A DNA stretch of 64,000 nt from Chromatium okenii (GTDB taxonomy: Bacteria > Pseudomonadota > Gammaproteobacteria > Chromatiales > Chromatiaceae): positions 398,001-462,000 of the forward strand of contig NZ_PPGH01000035.1 of NCBI RefSeq assembly GCF_002958735.1, read 5' to 3'. The notes under the pieces were generated by a model. It was not told the DNA's origin. It saw only the letters and a program-made list of their open reading frames with translations, and did not search any database. This document shows positions 40,837 through 49,675 of this stretch, piece by piece. Numbering within the stretch: the stretch's first letter is position 1; each line of letters opens with the position of its first letter. The position numbers and the translations under genes were made by a program.

Positions 40837-41475
40837 TCAGGGTTTACTGGCGAGAAATGGGTTAGTCCGGCGCTCGTGGCCGATGGTGGACATGGCGCCA
40901 TGTCCGGGAATAAAACGGAAATCGTCGCCAAGCGGCAATAAAAAATGCCGAATAGAATCAAGTAATTGTCGATGATTTCCGCGTGGTAAATCGGTGCGTC
41001 CAATCGCTCCACGAAATAGCACATCACCGACTTGTGCCAACTGCGACTGCGTGTTGACGAATACGACATGTCCGGGCGTGTGCCCCGGACAATGCAGCAC
41101 CTCAAGCTGTACGTCACCAAAGGTGAGCGTATCACCGTGATTCAGCCAACGTGCTGGCGCAAAGGCAGCGACTGGCGAAAAGCCGAACATTTGGCTTTGC
41201 ATCGGTAGCGTTTCGAGGAGAAAAGCATCGTCGTGGTGCGGACCCGTGATCGGCAGCGCCAGCGCAGTCGCCAACGCCACACTCGCGCCAACATGATCGA
41301 GATGACCATGCGTGAGCAAAATGTGTTCGGGTTGCAATTTCAGTTCGGCAATCAGCGCGAGAAGCTGCGCTGGCTCGCCGCCGGGATCAATGATCGCTGC
41401 CCGGCGAGTGCGCTCACACCAAAACAGGGTGCAGTTCTGCTGAAAAGCGGTGACGGGCAGGATGTGATAATTCAC
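40837..41475 (-). CDS. Metallo-beta-lactamase-fold hydrolase, glyoxalase II-like (YcbL type)
   Basis: 212 residues from ATG at 41475 (MNYHILPVTAFQQNCTLFW). The zinc-binding motif THGHLDH is in HILLTHGHLDHVGA. Further ligands are in HCPGHTPGHVVF, GDVLFRGAIGRTDLP and FIPGHGAMSTIGHE. This short form without the C-terminal helical domain matches the YcbL type of hydroxyacylglutathione-hydrolase-like enzymes, which cleave thioesters such as S-lactoylglutathione. It is complete, and close spacing suggests an operon with the DUF465 gene upstream and the DUF349 gene downstream. Confidence 0.9.
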   Translation of the reverse strand: MNYHILPVTAFQQNCTLFWCERTRRAAIIDPGGEPAQLLALIAELKLQPEHILLTHGHLDHVGASVALATALALPITGPHHDDAFLLETLPMQSQMFGFSPVAAFAPARWLNHGDTLTFGDVQLEVLHCPGHTPGHVVFVNTQSQLAQVGDVLFRGAIGRTDLPRGNHRQLLDSIRHFLLPLGDDFRFIPGHGAMSTIGHERRTNPFLASKP

Positions 41476-41488
41476 GGTGATGCAGCAT

Positions 41489-41725
41489 TTAAGTCCGTAA
41501 CAATTGATACAGCATGTCTTTAAGATGCAGCCGCTGCTTTTTCAATTCTTCAATCGTTTCATCGGCAACTGGTGTGCCGAGTTCTTCGAGATCGCGCACA
41601 TGCGCATCCAACGCATCGTATTCATCCATTAGTCGCGCAAACTCAGCATTTTCAGTGCGCAGCACAATGATTTTTTCTTCGAGATTCGGGAATTCATGAC
41701 GCAAATCGTGCATTTCACCGAGCAT
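41489..41725 (-). CDS. DUF465 / YdcH-family small protein
   Basis: 78 residues from ATG at 41725 (MLGEMHDLRHEFPNLEEKI), chosen because AGGAGA lies seven bases upstream; the longer open frame to 41944 overlaps the SUMF1 gene and has no site. The sequence is a short helical hairpin, with LRHEFPNLEEKI near the N-terminus and KKQRLHLKDMLYQLLR at the end, the pattern of YdcH/DUF465 proteins. Their function is unknown. It starts 109 bp after the SUMF1-type gene and precedes the glyoxalase-like gene by 14 bp. Confidence 0.85.
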   Translation of the reverse strand: MLGEMHDLRHEFPNLEEKIIVLRTENAEFARLMDEYDALDAHVRDLEELGTPVADETIEELKKQRLHLKDMLYQLLRT

Positions 41726-41834
41726 GGAAAGTCTCCTTGGGAGTGGTAAGTCACTGCAACATTGAAGTGTGAGTGACTTGATGATTAAAAGGTGCGGAAA
41801 AAGTTGCCGCATAGCGCGTACAAACGCCGGTACT

Positions 41835-43232
41835 TTATGGCTGTCGAACGACGCGAAAACCCAGCATGTTGAGTTTGGCCAGCGGAGTAAAACGGGCACG
41901 AACATAAACGCGCATGGATGCTGCCGGTTTATTGAATGCGCCACCTCGCGCTACTCGCGCTGTGCAATCACCAGTGATCCAAGCGCGTCCGTTATTCGGT
42001 GCGCCCTGATAATTCGGATGATAGCAATCAGCAACCCACTCCATTGCATTGCCCGCAGTATCGTATAACCCAAACGGATTAGGCGCAAAACTGCCGACCG
42101 GCGCAGTTGAACGGTTATCCCATGAAGTCCCGCAATCAAAGCAGAGAGCGCGACCTGGTTCCGCTGCAAATCCCCACCAAAATGAACTGGTTGCGCCACC
42201 TCGTGCTGCAAATTCCCATTCTGCCTCGCTCGGCAGCCGATAACTGTGACCGGTTTTATCTGACAGCCACGCAGTGTAAGCATTCGCCTCTTGCCAACTG
42301 ACGCCAACCACCGGACGCGCCCCGCGTCCCCAGCCGAAATCGTCGGGTAACGGCTGCCCCGTCGCCTGCGCAAAACGGTCGTAATCCTGATAGGTCACTT
42401 CGTGCACGCCAATTAAAAACGGTGCAATTTCAACCTGATGCGCTGGATTAAAATCTTCACCTGTCAACCGATTCGTGCCCATTTCCAACACTCCGCCCGC
42501 CAGCATTGCAAGCGTCGGCGCAAACCCACCGCCCGCCAAACGGTCCCGCAGCGTCCTCGGCGGTTGTTGGGGCGCTGGCGTGTTGACTGGCGCAATTTCC
42601 TCCGTTGGCGTTTCCACCGATGCAATTTCTGGCGCGGGCACGATCACTGGCGCAGCAGTCAACAACGCACTGAACTTATTTTGTCCATGTTGCCACGCAG
42701 CGGTAAATGATTCCCGCGACCACCAAATTAACCAAATGGCTGCAACCAATAATGGAACAACAATGATCAATAATTGAATGCGCTGCCAATGTGGGGATTG
42801 TTTTAATACAGAAAATCGTAGACTTACATTAGACGGCTGGCGATTCTCTAGTTCCCGACGCATTTGCGCCATTTCTTCTCGCGCTTGAATAAGTGCACGT
42901 TCTTTACGTTCAATTTCCTGCTGCAATCCATCGAGCGCAATGTTTTGATCTTCTAGCGCATCTTCTAAACGCCGACATTCTTCAGTAATGTGCTCAAGCG
43001 CCGATTCTTTCGTTTCGAGTGCTTGATTTAAAATTGTCATTTCTTGCTGCATCGCCAATTGCGCCGTAACCGACATGACAGCGGTATTAGTTTGACGCGA
43101 GCGTTCGGCGATTTGTTGATTCAATCGCAGCACTTCCTGCTCGGCTTCTTGACGCATTTTTTGAAGCGTTTGGCGCAGCGCGATGAGTTCAGAATCGCTA
43201 TCGGTGTTTGGCAATGTTATAGGTGTTGTCAT
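41835..43232 (-). CDS. Membrane-anchored coiled-coil protein with SUMF1 (formylglycine-generating-like) domain
   Basis: 465 residues. Residues 15-135 form a long coiled coil (LRQTLQKMRQEAEQEVLRL, ECRRLEDALEDQNIALDG). A single membrane segment IQLLIIVVPLLVAAIWLIWW lies near 152-172. A Pro-rich spacer follows, then a C-terminal SUMF1 domain with GGVLEMGTN, VHEVTYQDYDRFAQATG, RPVVGVSWQEANAYTAWLS, RLPSEAEWEFAARGG, FGLYDTAGNAMEWVADCY and LGFRVVR. Such domains oxidise Cys or Ser to formylglycine, or serve as non-catalytic binding modules. The topology places the SUMF1 part in the periplasm and the coiled coil in the cytoplasm. The paired active-site cysteines of true FGE were not identified with confidence. 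Its partner is unknown. Confidence 0.85.
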   Translation of the reverse strand: MTTPITLPNTDSDSELIALRQTLQKMRQEAEQEVLRLNQQIAERSRQTNTAVMSVTAQLAMQQEMTILNQALETKESALEHITEECRRLEDALEDQNIALDGLQQEIERKERALIQAREEMAQMRRELENRQPSNVSLRFSVLKQSPHWQRIQLLIIVVPLLVAAIWLIWWSRESFTAAWQHGQNKFSALLTAAPVIVPAPEIASVETPTEEIAPVNTPAPQQPPRTLRDRLAGGGFAPTLAMLAGGVLEMGTNRLTGEDFNPAHQVEIAPFLIGVHEVTYQDYDRFAQATGQPLPDDFGWGRGARPVVGVSWQEANAYTAWLSDKTGHSYRLPSEAEWEFAARGGATSSFWWGFAAEPGRALCFDCGTSWDNRSTAPVGSFAPNPFGLYDTAGNAMEWVADCYHPNYQGAPNNGRAWITGDCTARVARGGAFNKPAASMRVYVRARFTPLAKLNMLGFRVVRQP

Positions 43233-43353
43233 ATTAAATTGTCGTTAAACATCTTGATCAAGCACTGGCGCTTCAGCTCGAAGTGTGACGTGTTTTCATT
43301 CATTTTGTAGCGGTTGGGGCAGCGTTGTGATTGATGGTTTCACGAGCGAGAGA

Positions 43354-44052
43354 TTATTTAATGAAAAATGGAAAATCAAGATCGAACGCATGAATAACGC
43401 GCTGACAGAGTTCAGCAGGAGTACGCGAAATCAGCTCTTCAGGAATACCTGCTTTTTGCGTGAGATGTTGATGATCTTCAAATCCATAAGACACCATAAA
43501 CGGGTGCATTCCGGCGTTAATCGCAGCATGAAAATCTTTGCGTTCATCGCCGCAAGCATAGCTTTTTGCTGGATTGATATTGAAGTGTTCTCGAATGGTT
43601 TTAAATTGCGCAGTCTTTTCTTGATGCAGCGGAATATGCACTAAAAAATCCAGTGCTGTGGTGTCAACGCCGTGACGATTAAATAGAACATGCAGCGTTT
43701 CTTCGGGTTGAATGGTGATATTACGGGTGACAATACCAACACGCAGTTTTGGAGTGGCAATCAGTGTTTGAATCAGCGATGCAATTCCAGGAAACAATTG
43801 GCTTTCTTCACGATAGACTTCGGTCAGTGTGCTAATCAGTGCGTTGCGTTTACGTTTGCTGATTTGCCGACTGATATTTTTAGGAAATGCTTTTACTCCG
43901 CCAAGATATTTGAATAAGTGCCGACGTTTTTGAAAGCTCTCTAAATCACCCAACTCCATGCCCAACCGTGAAAAGGTTTCGGCAATGGCATCAAAAGCGT
44001 TAATTGTGGTGCCATCTGCATCTAAAATCATTAACCGATCATTGCTATACAT
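43354..44052 (-). CDS. HAD-family phosphatase
   Basis: 232 residues from ATG at 44052 (MYSNDRLMILDADGTTINAF); a longer frame to 44250 overlaps the gene upstream. Motif I DADGTT, motif II region VGIVTRNIT with Thr, the motif III Lys, and motif IV ACGDERKDFHAAINAGMHP are all visible. It would dephosphorylate a small metabolite, as phosphoglycolate-phosphatase-like members do; the substrate is unknown. It starts 19 bases after the small exported protein gene, so the SDR, the exported protein and this HAD enzyme may form an operon. Confidence 0.85.
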   Translation of the reverse strand: MYSNDRLMILDADGTTINAFDAIAETFSRLGMELGDLESFQKRRHLFKYLGGVKAFPKNISRQISKRKRNALISTLTEVYREESQLFPGIASLIQTLIATPKLRVGIVTRNITIQPEETLHVLFNRHGVDTTALDFLVHIPLHQEKTAQFKTIREHFNINPAKSYACGDERKDFHAAINAGMHPFMVSYGFEDHQHLTQKAGIPEELISRTPAELCQRVIHAFDLDFPFFIK

Positions 44053-44071
44053 GATTAGTGTGCCATTTAAA

Positions 44072-44476
44072 TTAAGGAATTGCTCGAATTGCCGCGAGTG
44101 CCGCATTATAACGCGCAGTGAATTGATCAACCATTCCTGCTGCTTTTGCTGCTGCACAACCACCAATTTGTTCAAGTTGAATGGTGACATCTTGTTCCAT
44201 ACGCTGTTGAGCGCGGCGGTAATTCTGTTCAGGAAAACACTCATCTTCAACAGTTAATACGGTGATGCGCTGGGTACTCACCAGTAATTTATTGAGATTA
44301 TCCATGCGTCGCCCAGAACCATCGCCTCGACAGCGAGCATGATAAGCATCGACTGCCGTTGCTGCTTCAACTGCGGTGACGAATAGTTGGCAATGTGCTG
44401 TATTGGTCATTTGCGCCAATGTTGTCGAATGCACTGCCGCGCCAATGAGCAATAACCTGAGGTGTTGTATTCGCAT
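44072..44476 (-). CDS. Small exported protein of unknown function
   Basis: 134 residues from ATG at 44476 (MRIQHLRLLLIGAAVHSTTLA), which gives a typical signal peptide cut after about residue 21; the in-frame codon at 44488 also overlaps the SDR stop. The mature part has three cysteines (AHCQLF, HARCRGDG, IGGCAAAKA) and a helical composition. I do not recognise the family. The SDR gene upstream overlaps or abuts it and the HAD gene follows by 19 bases, so all three are probably transcribed together. Confidence 0.65.
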   Translation of the reverse strand: MRIQHLRLLLIGAAVHSTTLAQMTNTAHCQLFVTAVEAATAVDAYHARCRGDGSGRRMDNLNKLLVSTQRITVLTVEDECFPEQNYRRAQQRMEQDVTIQLEQIGGCAAAKAAGMVDQFTARYNAALAAIRAIP

Positions 44477-44484
44477 CTGATCGC

Positions 44485-45198
44485 TCAACTGCGCCCATAA
44501 ACCGGAATTGCTGCGCCGGTAATGGCGCGAGCAGCATCAGATGCGAGAAAAACAATCACTGCTGCCAGCGCATCCAGTGCGACCCAATTCTGATGCTCTT
44601 GGTCGGGCATCGCAGCGCGATTTTCTGGCGTATCAAGTGTGCCGGGCAGCAGGCAATTAACGGTGATGTCGTGAGATTTGAGTTCCGCAGCGAGGCTTTC
44701 CGTCAATGTGACCACTGCCGCTTTGGAGACACAATACGGTGCCATTCGTGCACTGCCTTGGGTTGCAGCGCGAGCAGCGATATTGATGATTCGCCCGCTG
44801 CCAGCGGTCAATAAATGCGGCACAGTAGCGCGAACGCAGTTGATAACAGAACGTAAATTCAGCGCCAACATCGCGTCCCACTCGGCATTCGGTGTCTCAT
44901 GCACCAGCGCTCCCATCGTGAACCCACCCGCCAAATTCGCCAGCACGTCAATCTGCCCAAAACGGGCTGCAACCTGCGTCACCATCGCTTCAACCGCTGT
45001 AGTATCAAGCACATCCGCTACAAAAATATCTGCGGCGCAGTCTGCTGCAAGTGTCTGTTTGATCTCCGCGAGCCGCTGCGGATCGCGCCCCACCAGTGCC
45101 AATCGCGCCCCCTGCGCCGCGCAAATCTGCGCCGTGATGCGTCCTAGATTACCGGTCGCCCCAGTAATAATCACAGTTTTATCATTGAGTTGAAACAT
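44485..45198 (-). CDS. Short-chain dehydrogenase/reductase
   Basis: 237 residues from ATG at 45198 (MFQLNDKTVIITGATGNLG). The cofactor motif is TGATGNLGRI. The active-site order is Asn in ANLAGGF, Ser region AARAATQGSARMAP, and YCVSK with catalytic Tyr and Lys. The end GAAIPVYGRS is the usual SDR C-terminus. It would use NAD(P)H to interconvert a carbonyl and an alcohol; the substrate is unknown. It is divergent from the Ech operon with 191 bp between them, a gap in which I saw only the echA ribosome site. Confidence 0.88.
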   Translation of the reverse strand: MFQLNDKTVIITGATGNLGRITAQICAAQGARLALVGRDPQRLAEIKQTLAADCAADIFVADVLDTTAVEAMVTQVAARFGQIDVLANLAGGFTMGALVHETPNAEWDAMLALNLRSVINCVRATVPHLLTAGSGRIINIAARAATQGSARMAPYCVSKAAVVTLTESLAAELKSHDITVNCLLPGTLDTPENRAAMPDQEHQNWVALDALAAVIVFLASDAARAITGAAIPVYGRS

Positions 45199-45389
45199 GA
45201 TAACGCTACTCCATTGTTTGATTATGCCGTAGTCATTTCAGGATAAAACAAATTTAATTGCCTTTTCACAATGAATTTCTGATGCTTTGCACAAGTTGAT
45301 CGGCTAAATTGAGATTGACTGATTTAGCGTGTCTCGTTTGATGCGCCAGTTTCAACCGCTATCCGTCGTAAATACCAGAGGAGTTACAA

Positions 45390-47321
45390 ATGCTTTTAAT
45401 TGCTCTTCTCATCCTGTTCCCGTTACTTGCGGGTGTGACGATTTTTTTTGCTCCAACGCCAGATCGCCGCGCCGATTTTACCCGCTGGGCAGTGTACGGA
45501 CTGGGCGCAACAACGGTATTGCTGGCGCTGCTTTATTTTCGTGCCCCGCCGCAATTTTTCACCATTGGCGCTTGGCTCAGTGAAATTCTGAATAGCGCCT
45601 TTTTCATTGGCGGAATCGCAGTCTCCGCTTATTTACTATTCGCGTGTCGCCGAATTAAAAAACGCGAATGGTGGATTCCCTTATTGATTTTAATACAAAC
45701 TGGGTTGCTGCTATTTGCTGAACTTGCACCAGCGCATCCCGAAGTGGCGCAACCATTTTATGTGGACAGCTTTTCAATTTTAATAGCATTAATCGTCGGC
45801 ATTGTCGGTGGACTGATTTGTATTCATGCCATTCACTACATGAATGATGATCAAACGCAGCATCCACAAACTGCAGATCGTCGCCCAGCATTTTTCTTCA
45901 TGTTGTTTGTATTTCTCAGCGCCATGTTTGGTGTTGTTTTTGCTAATCATCTGCTGTGGCTGTTCTTTTTCTGGGAAATCACCACGCTGTGCTCGTTCTG
46001 GCTAATTTCCTATTCCGGCACTGAAGAAGCTATTCGTAATGGCTTTCGCGCACTGGGATTGAATTTAGTTGGCGGTGTTGCCTTTGCTGGCGCGATTGTG
46101 TGGTTGACATTTAGCGCAGAATTACACACTTGGGAATTAGATCAACTCATTGCTGCTGGCAGTACGTTGGCGCTCATTCCGGCAGCGTTAATTGCCATTG
46201 CGGGATTGAGTAAATCCGCACAATTGCCATTTTCATCTTGGCTGCTGGGCGCAATGGTCGCACCCACCACTGTTTCTGCGCTGCTGCATTCAAGCACGAT
46301 GGTAAAAGCTGGCGTATTCATTTTAATTAAACTTGCGCCGGTATTTCATAATACCGCTGCGGGATTGCTGCTCGCATTCGTTGGTGGTCTAACTTTTCTC
46401 ATTACTTCGCTGGCAGCAGTCACACAACACAATGCCAAACGCGTATTAGCCTATTCGACGATTGCCAATCTCGGTTTAATTGTGATGTGCGCAGGTGTGG
46501 GCACGGCCAATGCGCTGTGGGCAGCAATCCTATTGATTCTGTTTCACGCCGTGGCGAAAGCGTTGTTATTCCTTGGCGTCGGCACGACCGAACATCTCAT
46601 CGGCAGCCGCGACATCGAAGATATGGAAGGTTTGGTGTATCGGCGTCCATTGCTGGCGGGAATGTTATTGGTGGGCATTCTCGGCATGTTCCTCGCGCCA
46701 TTTGGCATGTTGCTGGGTAAATACACGAGTTTTCAGGCATTTCTGACGCTCGATGTGTTGCCACTGGGCGGCGTGTTGCTGGCAGCAATTCTGGCATTCG
46801 GCAGTGCTCCGACGCTGTTTTTCTGGAGCAAGTGGATGGGTAAACTGGTTGCCATGCCGCGCCGCCCGCAGCCAGTAGACATGCCGCTGGCGCGAGATGA
46901 AGCGATTGCGCTGGTGGCACTGACGGTCATCACTTACGTGGCTTGTGCGTTGTTTCCATTGGCAGATTGGGCATTTGTACAGCCCTACACCGACGCGCTG
47001 GCTGCGGCGCATTTATTGCCGATGACTGCCGATCAAGTTTCCGGTGAAACCATTGCATTGATGACGCTGATGCTGGCGGTGCTCTTTCTGATGCCGCTGT
47101 GGTTTTGGCTGCGTCCGCCGCGTTTCGCAGTGGTCAGCGGATATTTAAGTGGAGCCAATGTGGACGGCAGCGCCAGCTATCGCGGCGCAATGGGCGCGAC
47201 CCGCGAGGTAGATAGTCGCGGCTATTATCTCACTGGATTTATTCAGGAAAACGTGCTGATGCAGCGCGGGCTGTGGGGCGCAATGATCCTGTTAACGTTG
47301 CTACTGTGGAGCGCCAGCTGA
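45390..47321 (+). CDS. echA: Ech hydrogenase subunit A, NuoL/MrpA-like proton-pumping subunit
   Basis: 643 residues with about 16 membrane segments, preceded by a strong AGAGGAG site. Family motifs are FYVDSFSILIALIVGIVGGL, LWLFFFWEITTLCSFWLISY, AGLSKSAQLPFSSWLLGAMVAPTTVSALLHSSTMVKAGV (split over residues 270-310) and HNAKRVLAYSTIANLGLI. The lysines and glutamate of the antiporter-type proton channel are in place. It is homologous to complex I NuoL. The gene order after it (B, C, D, E, F) and the hydrogenase motifs of subunit E mark this as an energy-converting hydrogenase, which links ferredoxin oxidation and hydrogen formation, or the reverse, to ion transport. Its stop overlaps echB in TGATG. 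Confidence 0.92.
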   Translation: MLLIALLILFPLLAGVTIFFAPTPDRRADFTRWAVYGLGATTVLLALLYFRAPPQFFTIGAWLSEILNSAFFIGGIAVSAYLLFACRRIKKREWWIPLLILIQTGLLLFAELAPAHPEVAQPFYVDSFSILIALIVGIVGGLICIHAIHYMNDDQTQHPQTADRRPAFFFMLFVFLSAMFGVVFANHLLWLFFFWEITTLCSFWLISYSGTEEAIRNGFRALGLNLVGGVAFAGAIVWLTFSAELHTWELDQLIAAGSTLALIPAALIAIAGLSKSAQLPFSSWLLGAMVAPTTVSALLHSSTMVKAGVFILIKLAPVFHNTAAGLLLAFVGGLTFLITSLAAVTQHNAKRVLAYSTIANLGLIVMCAGVGTANALWAAILLILFHAVAKALLFLGVGTTEHLIGSRDIEDMEGLVYRRPLLAGMLLVGILGMFLAPFGMLLGKYTSFQAFLTLDVLPLGGVLLAAILAFGSAPTLFFWSKWMGKLVAMPRRPQPVDMPLARDEAIALVALTVITYVACALFPLADWAFVQPYTDALAAAHLLPMTADQVSGETIALMTLMLAVLFLMPLWFWLRPPRFAVVSGYLSGANVDGSASYRGAMGATREVDSRGYYLTGFIQENVLMQRGLWGAMILLTLLLWSAS

Positions 47322-48181
47322 TGAGTGCGCAATCTTGGATGTTTGCTCTTGCCTTCGTTATTTTCGGGCCGGTACTTGGCGCACTGCTCGCGGGCGTGGA
47401 TCGGCGGTTAACGGCGCGGATGCAGTCGCGGCAAGGTCCACCGCTGCTGCAACCAATGTATGACGTGTTGAAATTGTTAGAGAAAGACACGCTGGTCGTC
47501 ACAGAATTGCAGACGCTTTATCTCTGGGGCTTTCTGTTGTTCATGGTGATTTCTGGGGCGATTTTCTTTCACGGCGGCGATCTGCTGCTGAGTTTATTTG
47601 CACTCACCGTGTCGGGGATTTTGCTGTGTCTCGCCGCTTACGCCACCAATTCGCCCTACAGCAATATCGGTTCCTCACGCGAATTGCTGCTGATGATGGC
47701 TTACGAACCGATGTTGATTCTGACGGCGCTGGGCTTTTTTCTGGTCGCAGGCAGTTTTCGCGTCACGGACATCGTGGCGGGCAGTCCGTGGCAAGTGCTG
47801 CAACTGTTCGGCATTTTCCTTGGCTTTCTGTTCATTTTGACGATCAAGCTGCGCAAATCGCCGTTTGATTTGAGTGCGTCGCATCACGGGCATCAGGAAT
47901 TGGTCAAGGGCATCACGACCGATTTCTCCGGGCATGATCTGGCGCTGGTCGAAATTGCGCACTGGTACGAAAACACCATTCTACTTGGCTGGCTGTATCT
48001 GTTTTTCGCGCCATTTGGCTGGATGTGGGCGCTGCCGCTGGCGCTGGTGCTGTTTTTTGCTGAGGTGCTGGTTGATAACACCCATGCCCGTTTGACTTGG
48101 ATGACCACGCTCAAAATCACGTGGTGGGTGACAGGTGCGCTGGGCGTAACCAATTTGCTGCTGCTGCCTTTAATGAATTGA
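47321..48181 (+). CDS. echB: Ech hydrogenase subunit B, NuoH-like membrane anchor
   Basis: 286 residues from ATG at 47321, overlapping the echA stop (TGATG); the frame open further upstream lies within echA. About eight membrane segments and the NuoH-type loops GVDRRLTARMQSRQGPPLLQ, YDVLKLLEKD, SRELLLMMAYEPML and KSPFDLSASHHGHQELVKG with acidic residues link the hydrogenase module to the membrane arm. It ends LLLLPLMN, with a stop that overlaps the ATG of a toxin gene by one base. It is complete and of normal length for the family. Confidence 0.93.
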   Translation: MSAQSWMFALAFVIFGPVLGALLAGVDRRLTARMQSRQGPPLLQPMYDVLKLLEKDTLVVTELQTLYLWGFLLFMVISGAIFFHGGDLLLSLFALTVSGILLCLAAYATNSPYSNIGSSRELLLMMAYEPMLILTALGFFLVAGSFRVTDIVAGSPWQVLQLFGIFLGFLFILTIKLRKSPFDLSASHHGHQELVKGITTDFSGHDLALVEIAHWYENTILLGWLYLFFAPFGWMWALPLALVLFFAEVLVDNTHARLTWMTTLKITWWVTGALGVTNLLLLPLMN

Positions 48182-48519
48182 TGCTGCGCACGGTTGCAGA
48201 AACAGACGTATTCAAACGTTATGCGGCTTTCATTTGGTCGGATGATGAACGTATTGCGTTTGTAAATTGGATTGCAGCGAATGCGCTGGCTGGTGATGTT
48301 ATTCCTAGCTCTGGCGGTTGCCGTAAGGTGCGTTGGAATCGTTCCGGTATGGGAAAACGTGGCGGTGTGCGTGTGATCTATTGCAATGGCGCGGATGGTC
48401 GTATCTGGTTGTTAATCGTCTATGCCAAAGCGAAATTTGACAATTTACCTGCGCATTTTCTTCTCAAGCTGAAAGCAGAGGTTGAACATGGATCAAGAAA
48501 TGTTGGCATTCCAAAATGA
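48181..48519 (+). CDS. HigB/RelE-like toxin inside the ech operon
   Basis: 112 residues from ATG at 48181, which overlaps the echB stop (TGATG), so its translation is probably coupled to that of echB. Motifs are TDVFKRYAAFIWSDDER, NALAGDVIPSSGGCRKVRW, GMGKRGGVRVIYCNG and IWLLIVYAKAKFDNLP. These are the hallmarks of HigB-like members of the RelE superfamily, ribosome-dependent mRNA endonucleases. The basic KRGGVR and the C-terminal KAKFDNLP are present, so it looks active. The antitoxin gene overlaps its end by 32 bases. Position inside an energy-metabolism operon is unusual. Confidence 0.88.
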   Translation: MLRTVAETDVFKRYAAFIWSDDERIAFVNWIAANALAGDVIPSSGGCRKVRWNRSGMGKRGGVRVIYCNGADGRIWLLIVYAKAKFDNLPAHFLLKLKAEVEHGSRNVGIPK

Positions 48520-48769
48520 TTTACTGAAATCTGTCCGTGAAATGAATACAAATCAGGCGGCGTGTATCACTGAAGTAACACTCTCATTAACTGCTGCAGT
48601 TCGTTGCTCCTGCGATCTATCACAAATGCAGTTTGCTGAGTTATTAGGCGTTTCAGTGCACAGATTGCAAGACTGGGAAGAAGGTCATAGCGAACCCGTC
48701 GGTGCAGCAAAAACCTTGCTCAAAATTCTGGAACGTCATCCTGATGTATTGCGTGAGTTGGCAGCCTAA
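48488..48769 (+). CDS. XRE-family antitoxin inside the ech operon
   Basis: 93 residues from ATG at 48488 (MDQEMLAFQNDLLKSVREM); a TTG two codons earlier is possible. The C-terminal helix-turn-helix reads LSQMQFAELLGVSVHRLQDWEEGHSEP, split here at the recognition helix HRLQDWEEG, followed by GAAKTLLKILERHPDVLRELAA. The N-terminal part would bind the toxin. Toxin first, antitoxin second is the HigBA order, and the overlap implies coupled translation. HigA-type antitoxins repress their own promoter; whether a promoter exists within echB for this pair cannot be seen. 61 bp separate it from echC. Confidence 0.88.
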   Translation: MDQEMLAFQNDLLKSVREMNTNQAACITEVTLSLTAAVRCSCDLSQMQFAELLGVSVHRLQDWEEGHSEPVGAAKTLLKILERHPDVLRELAA

Positions 48770-48830
48770 TAACGCTGTTTCCAATGTCGATCACAGCAAT
48801 TTCCTGAAATAACGACAGGCACAGATACCG

Positions 48831-49280
48831 ATGAGCTTCCTAAAAAAATCTCCGTGGATTTTGCATTACGCTGCAACCAGTTGTAATGGTTGCGATATTG
48901 AATTGCTGGCTTGCCTGACGCCGATGTATGACGTGGAACGGTTCGGCATCGTGAACACCGGCAATCCGAAACACGCTGACATCTTTCTCGTCACCGGCTC
49001 GGTCAACGAAGAATCGCGCAAAGTGGTCGAAAATCTCTACGCGCAAATTCCTGAACCCAAGGCAGTCGTCGCCATCGGTGCTTGCGCCCTGAGCGGCGGG
49101 ATTTTCCGCGATGCCTATAACGTTTATGGCGGGATCGATAAAATCATTCCGGTCGATGTTTACGTCCCCGGCTGCGCAGCACGCCCAGAAGCAATCATCG
49201 ACGGTATCGTGCAAGCACTTGGAATCCTTGAACAACGCGCCAGCGAGCGCAAACGTCAACGTAAATTGGTGGCGTCATGA
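48831..49280 (+). CDS. echC: Ech hydrogenase small subunit C, NuoB-like
   Basis: 149 residues beginning MSFLKKSPWILHYAATSCNGCDIE. The cysteine pair CNGC, the later Cys in VVAIGACALSGGIF and the one in VYVPGCAARPEAI bind the [4Fe-4S] cluster proximal to the Ni-Fe site. The protein carries electrons between subunits E and F and is cytoplasmic, on the inner face of the membrane. It is separated from echB by the toxin-antitoxin genes and has its own upstream gap of 61 bp. Its stop overlaps the echD start (ATGA). Confidence 0.94.
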   Translation: MSFLKKSPWILHYAATSCNGCDIELLACLTPMYDVERFGIVNTGNPKHADIFLVTGSVNEESRKVVENLYAQIPEPKAVVAIGACALSGGIFRDAYNVYGGIDKIIPVDVYVPGCAARPEAIIDGIVQALGILEQRASERKRQRKLVAS

Positions 49281-49672
49281 ATCAGCACGAATCGTTTGAA
49301 GAAATTGCGCTGGCGCAGTGGGTGGACACTGCGCGTCGTCATCAAGCAGAAGGGTTTCGCTTGGTGCAGATGACCGGCACAGCGCGAGCGGATTATTTCG
49401 AGGTGATGGTGAGCTTTGATAAGGATTATCGCTGCGTTAATTACCGTGTTCACGTACCCCGCGAGCAGCCGGAATTGCCCAGTTTAAGTGCGGTTTATCC
49501 GGCATCGTTTACGTATGAAAACGAATTAAAAGACCTGTTTGGTTTTAGCATTCCGGGGCTGGCGCTGGATTACGGCGGCAATTTTCTGCGCACCAAAACC
49601 AAGATTCCGTTTTCCGGCGATGTCACGCTCAAGCCAGCGAAGCCGAAAAAATCGGCGCAGGAGGAGGGCTAA
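49277..49672 (+). CDS. echD: Ech hydrogenase subunit D, NuoC-like
   Basis: 131 residues, overlapping echC by four bases. The pattern YFEVMVSFDKDYRCVNYRVHVP, then LPSLSAVYPASFTYENELKDLFGF, corresponds to the conserved part of NuoC and HycE N-terminal domains. A basic, Pro-Lys-rich tail follows (LKPAKPKKSAQ). It is a structural subunit of the peripheral arm. The GAGGAGGG inside its last codons is the ribosome site for echE. Confidence 0.9.
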   Translation: MNQHESFEEIALAQWVDTARRHQAEGFRLVQMTGTARADYFEVMVSFDKDYRCVNYRVHVPREQPELPSLSAVYPASFTYENELKDLFGFSIPGLALDYGGNFLRTKTKIPFSGDVTLKPAKPKKSAQEEG

Positions 49673-49675
49673 AAC

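Noticed and set aside
40837..41135. Open frame 40080-41135 (minus) as one long protein
   Set aside because: Its upper third overlaps the glyoxalase-like gene in another frame and has no family character; only the part below about 40790 belongs to the DUF349 gene.
45199..45389. Sigma-54 or FNR-type site before echA
   Set aside because: No GG-N10-GC pair or clear TTGAT-N4-ATCAA palindrome could be found in the gap.
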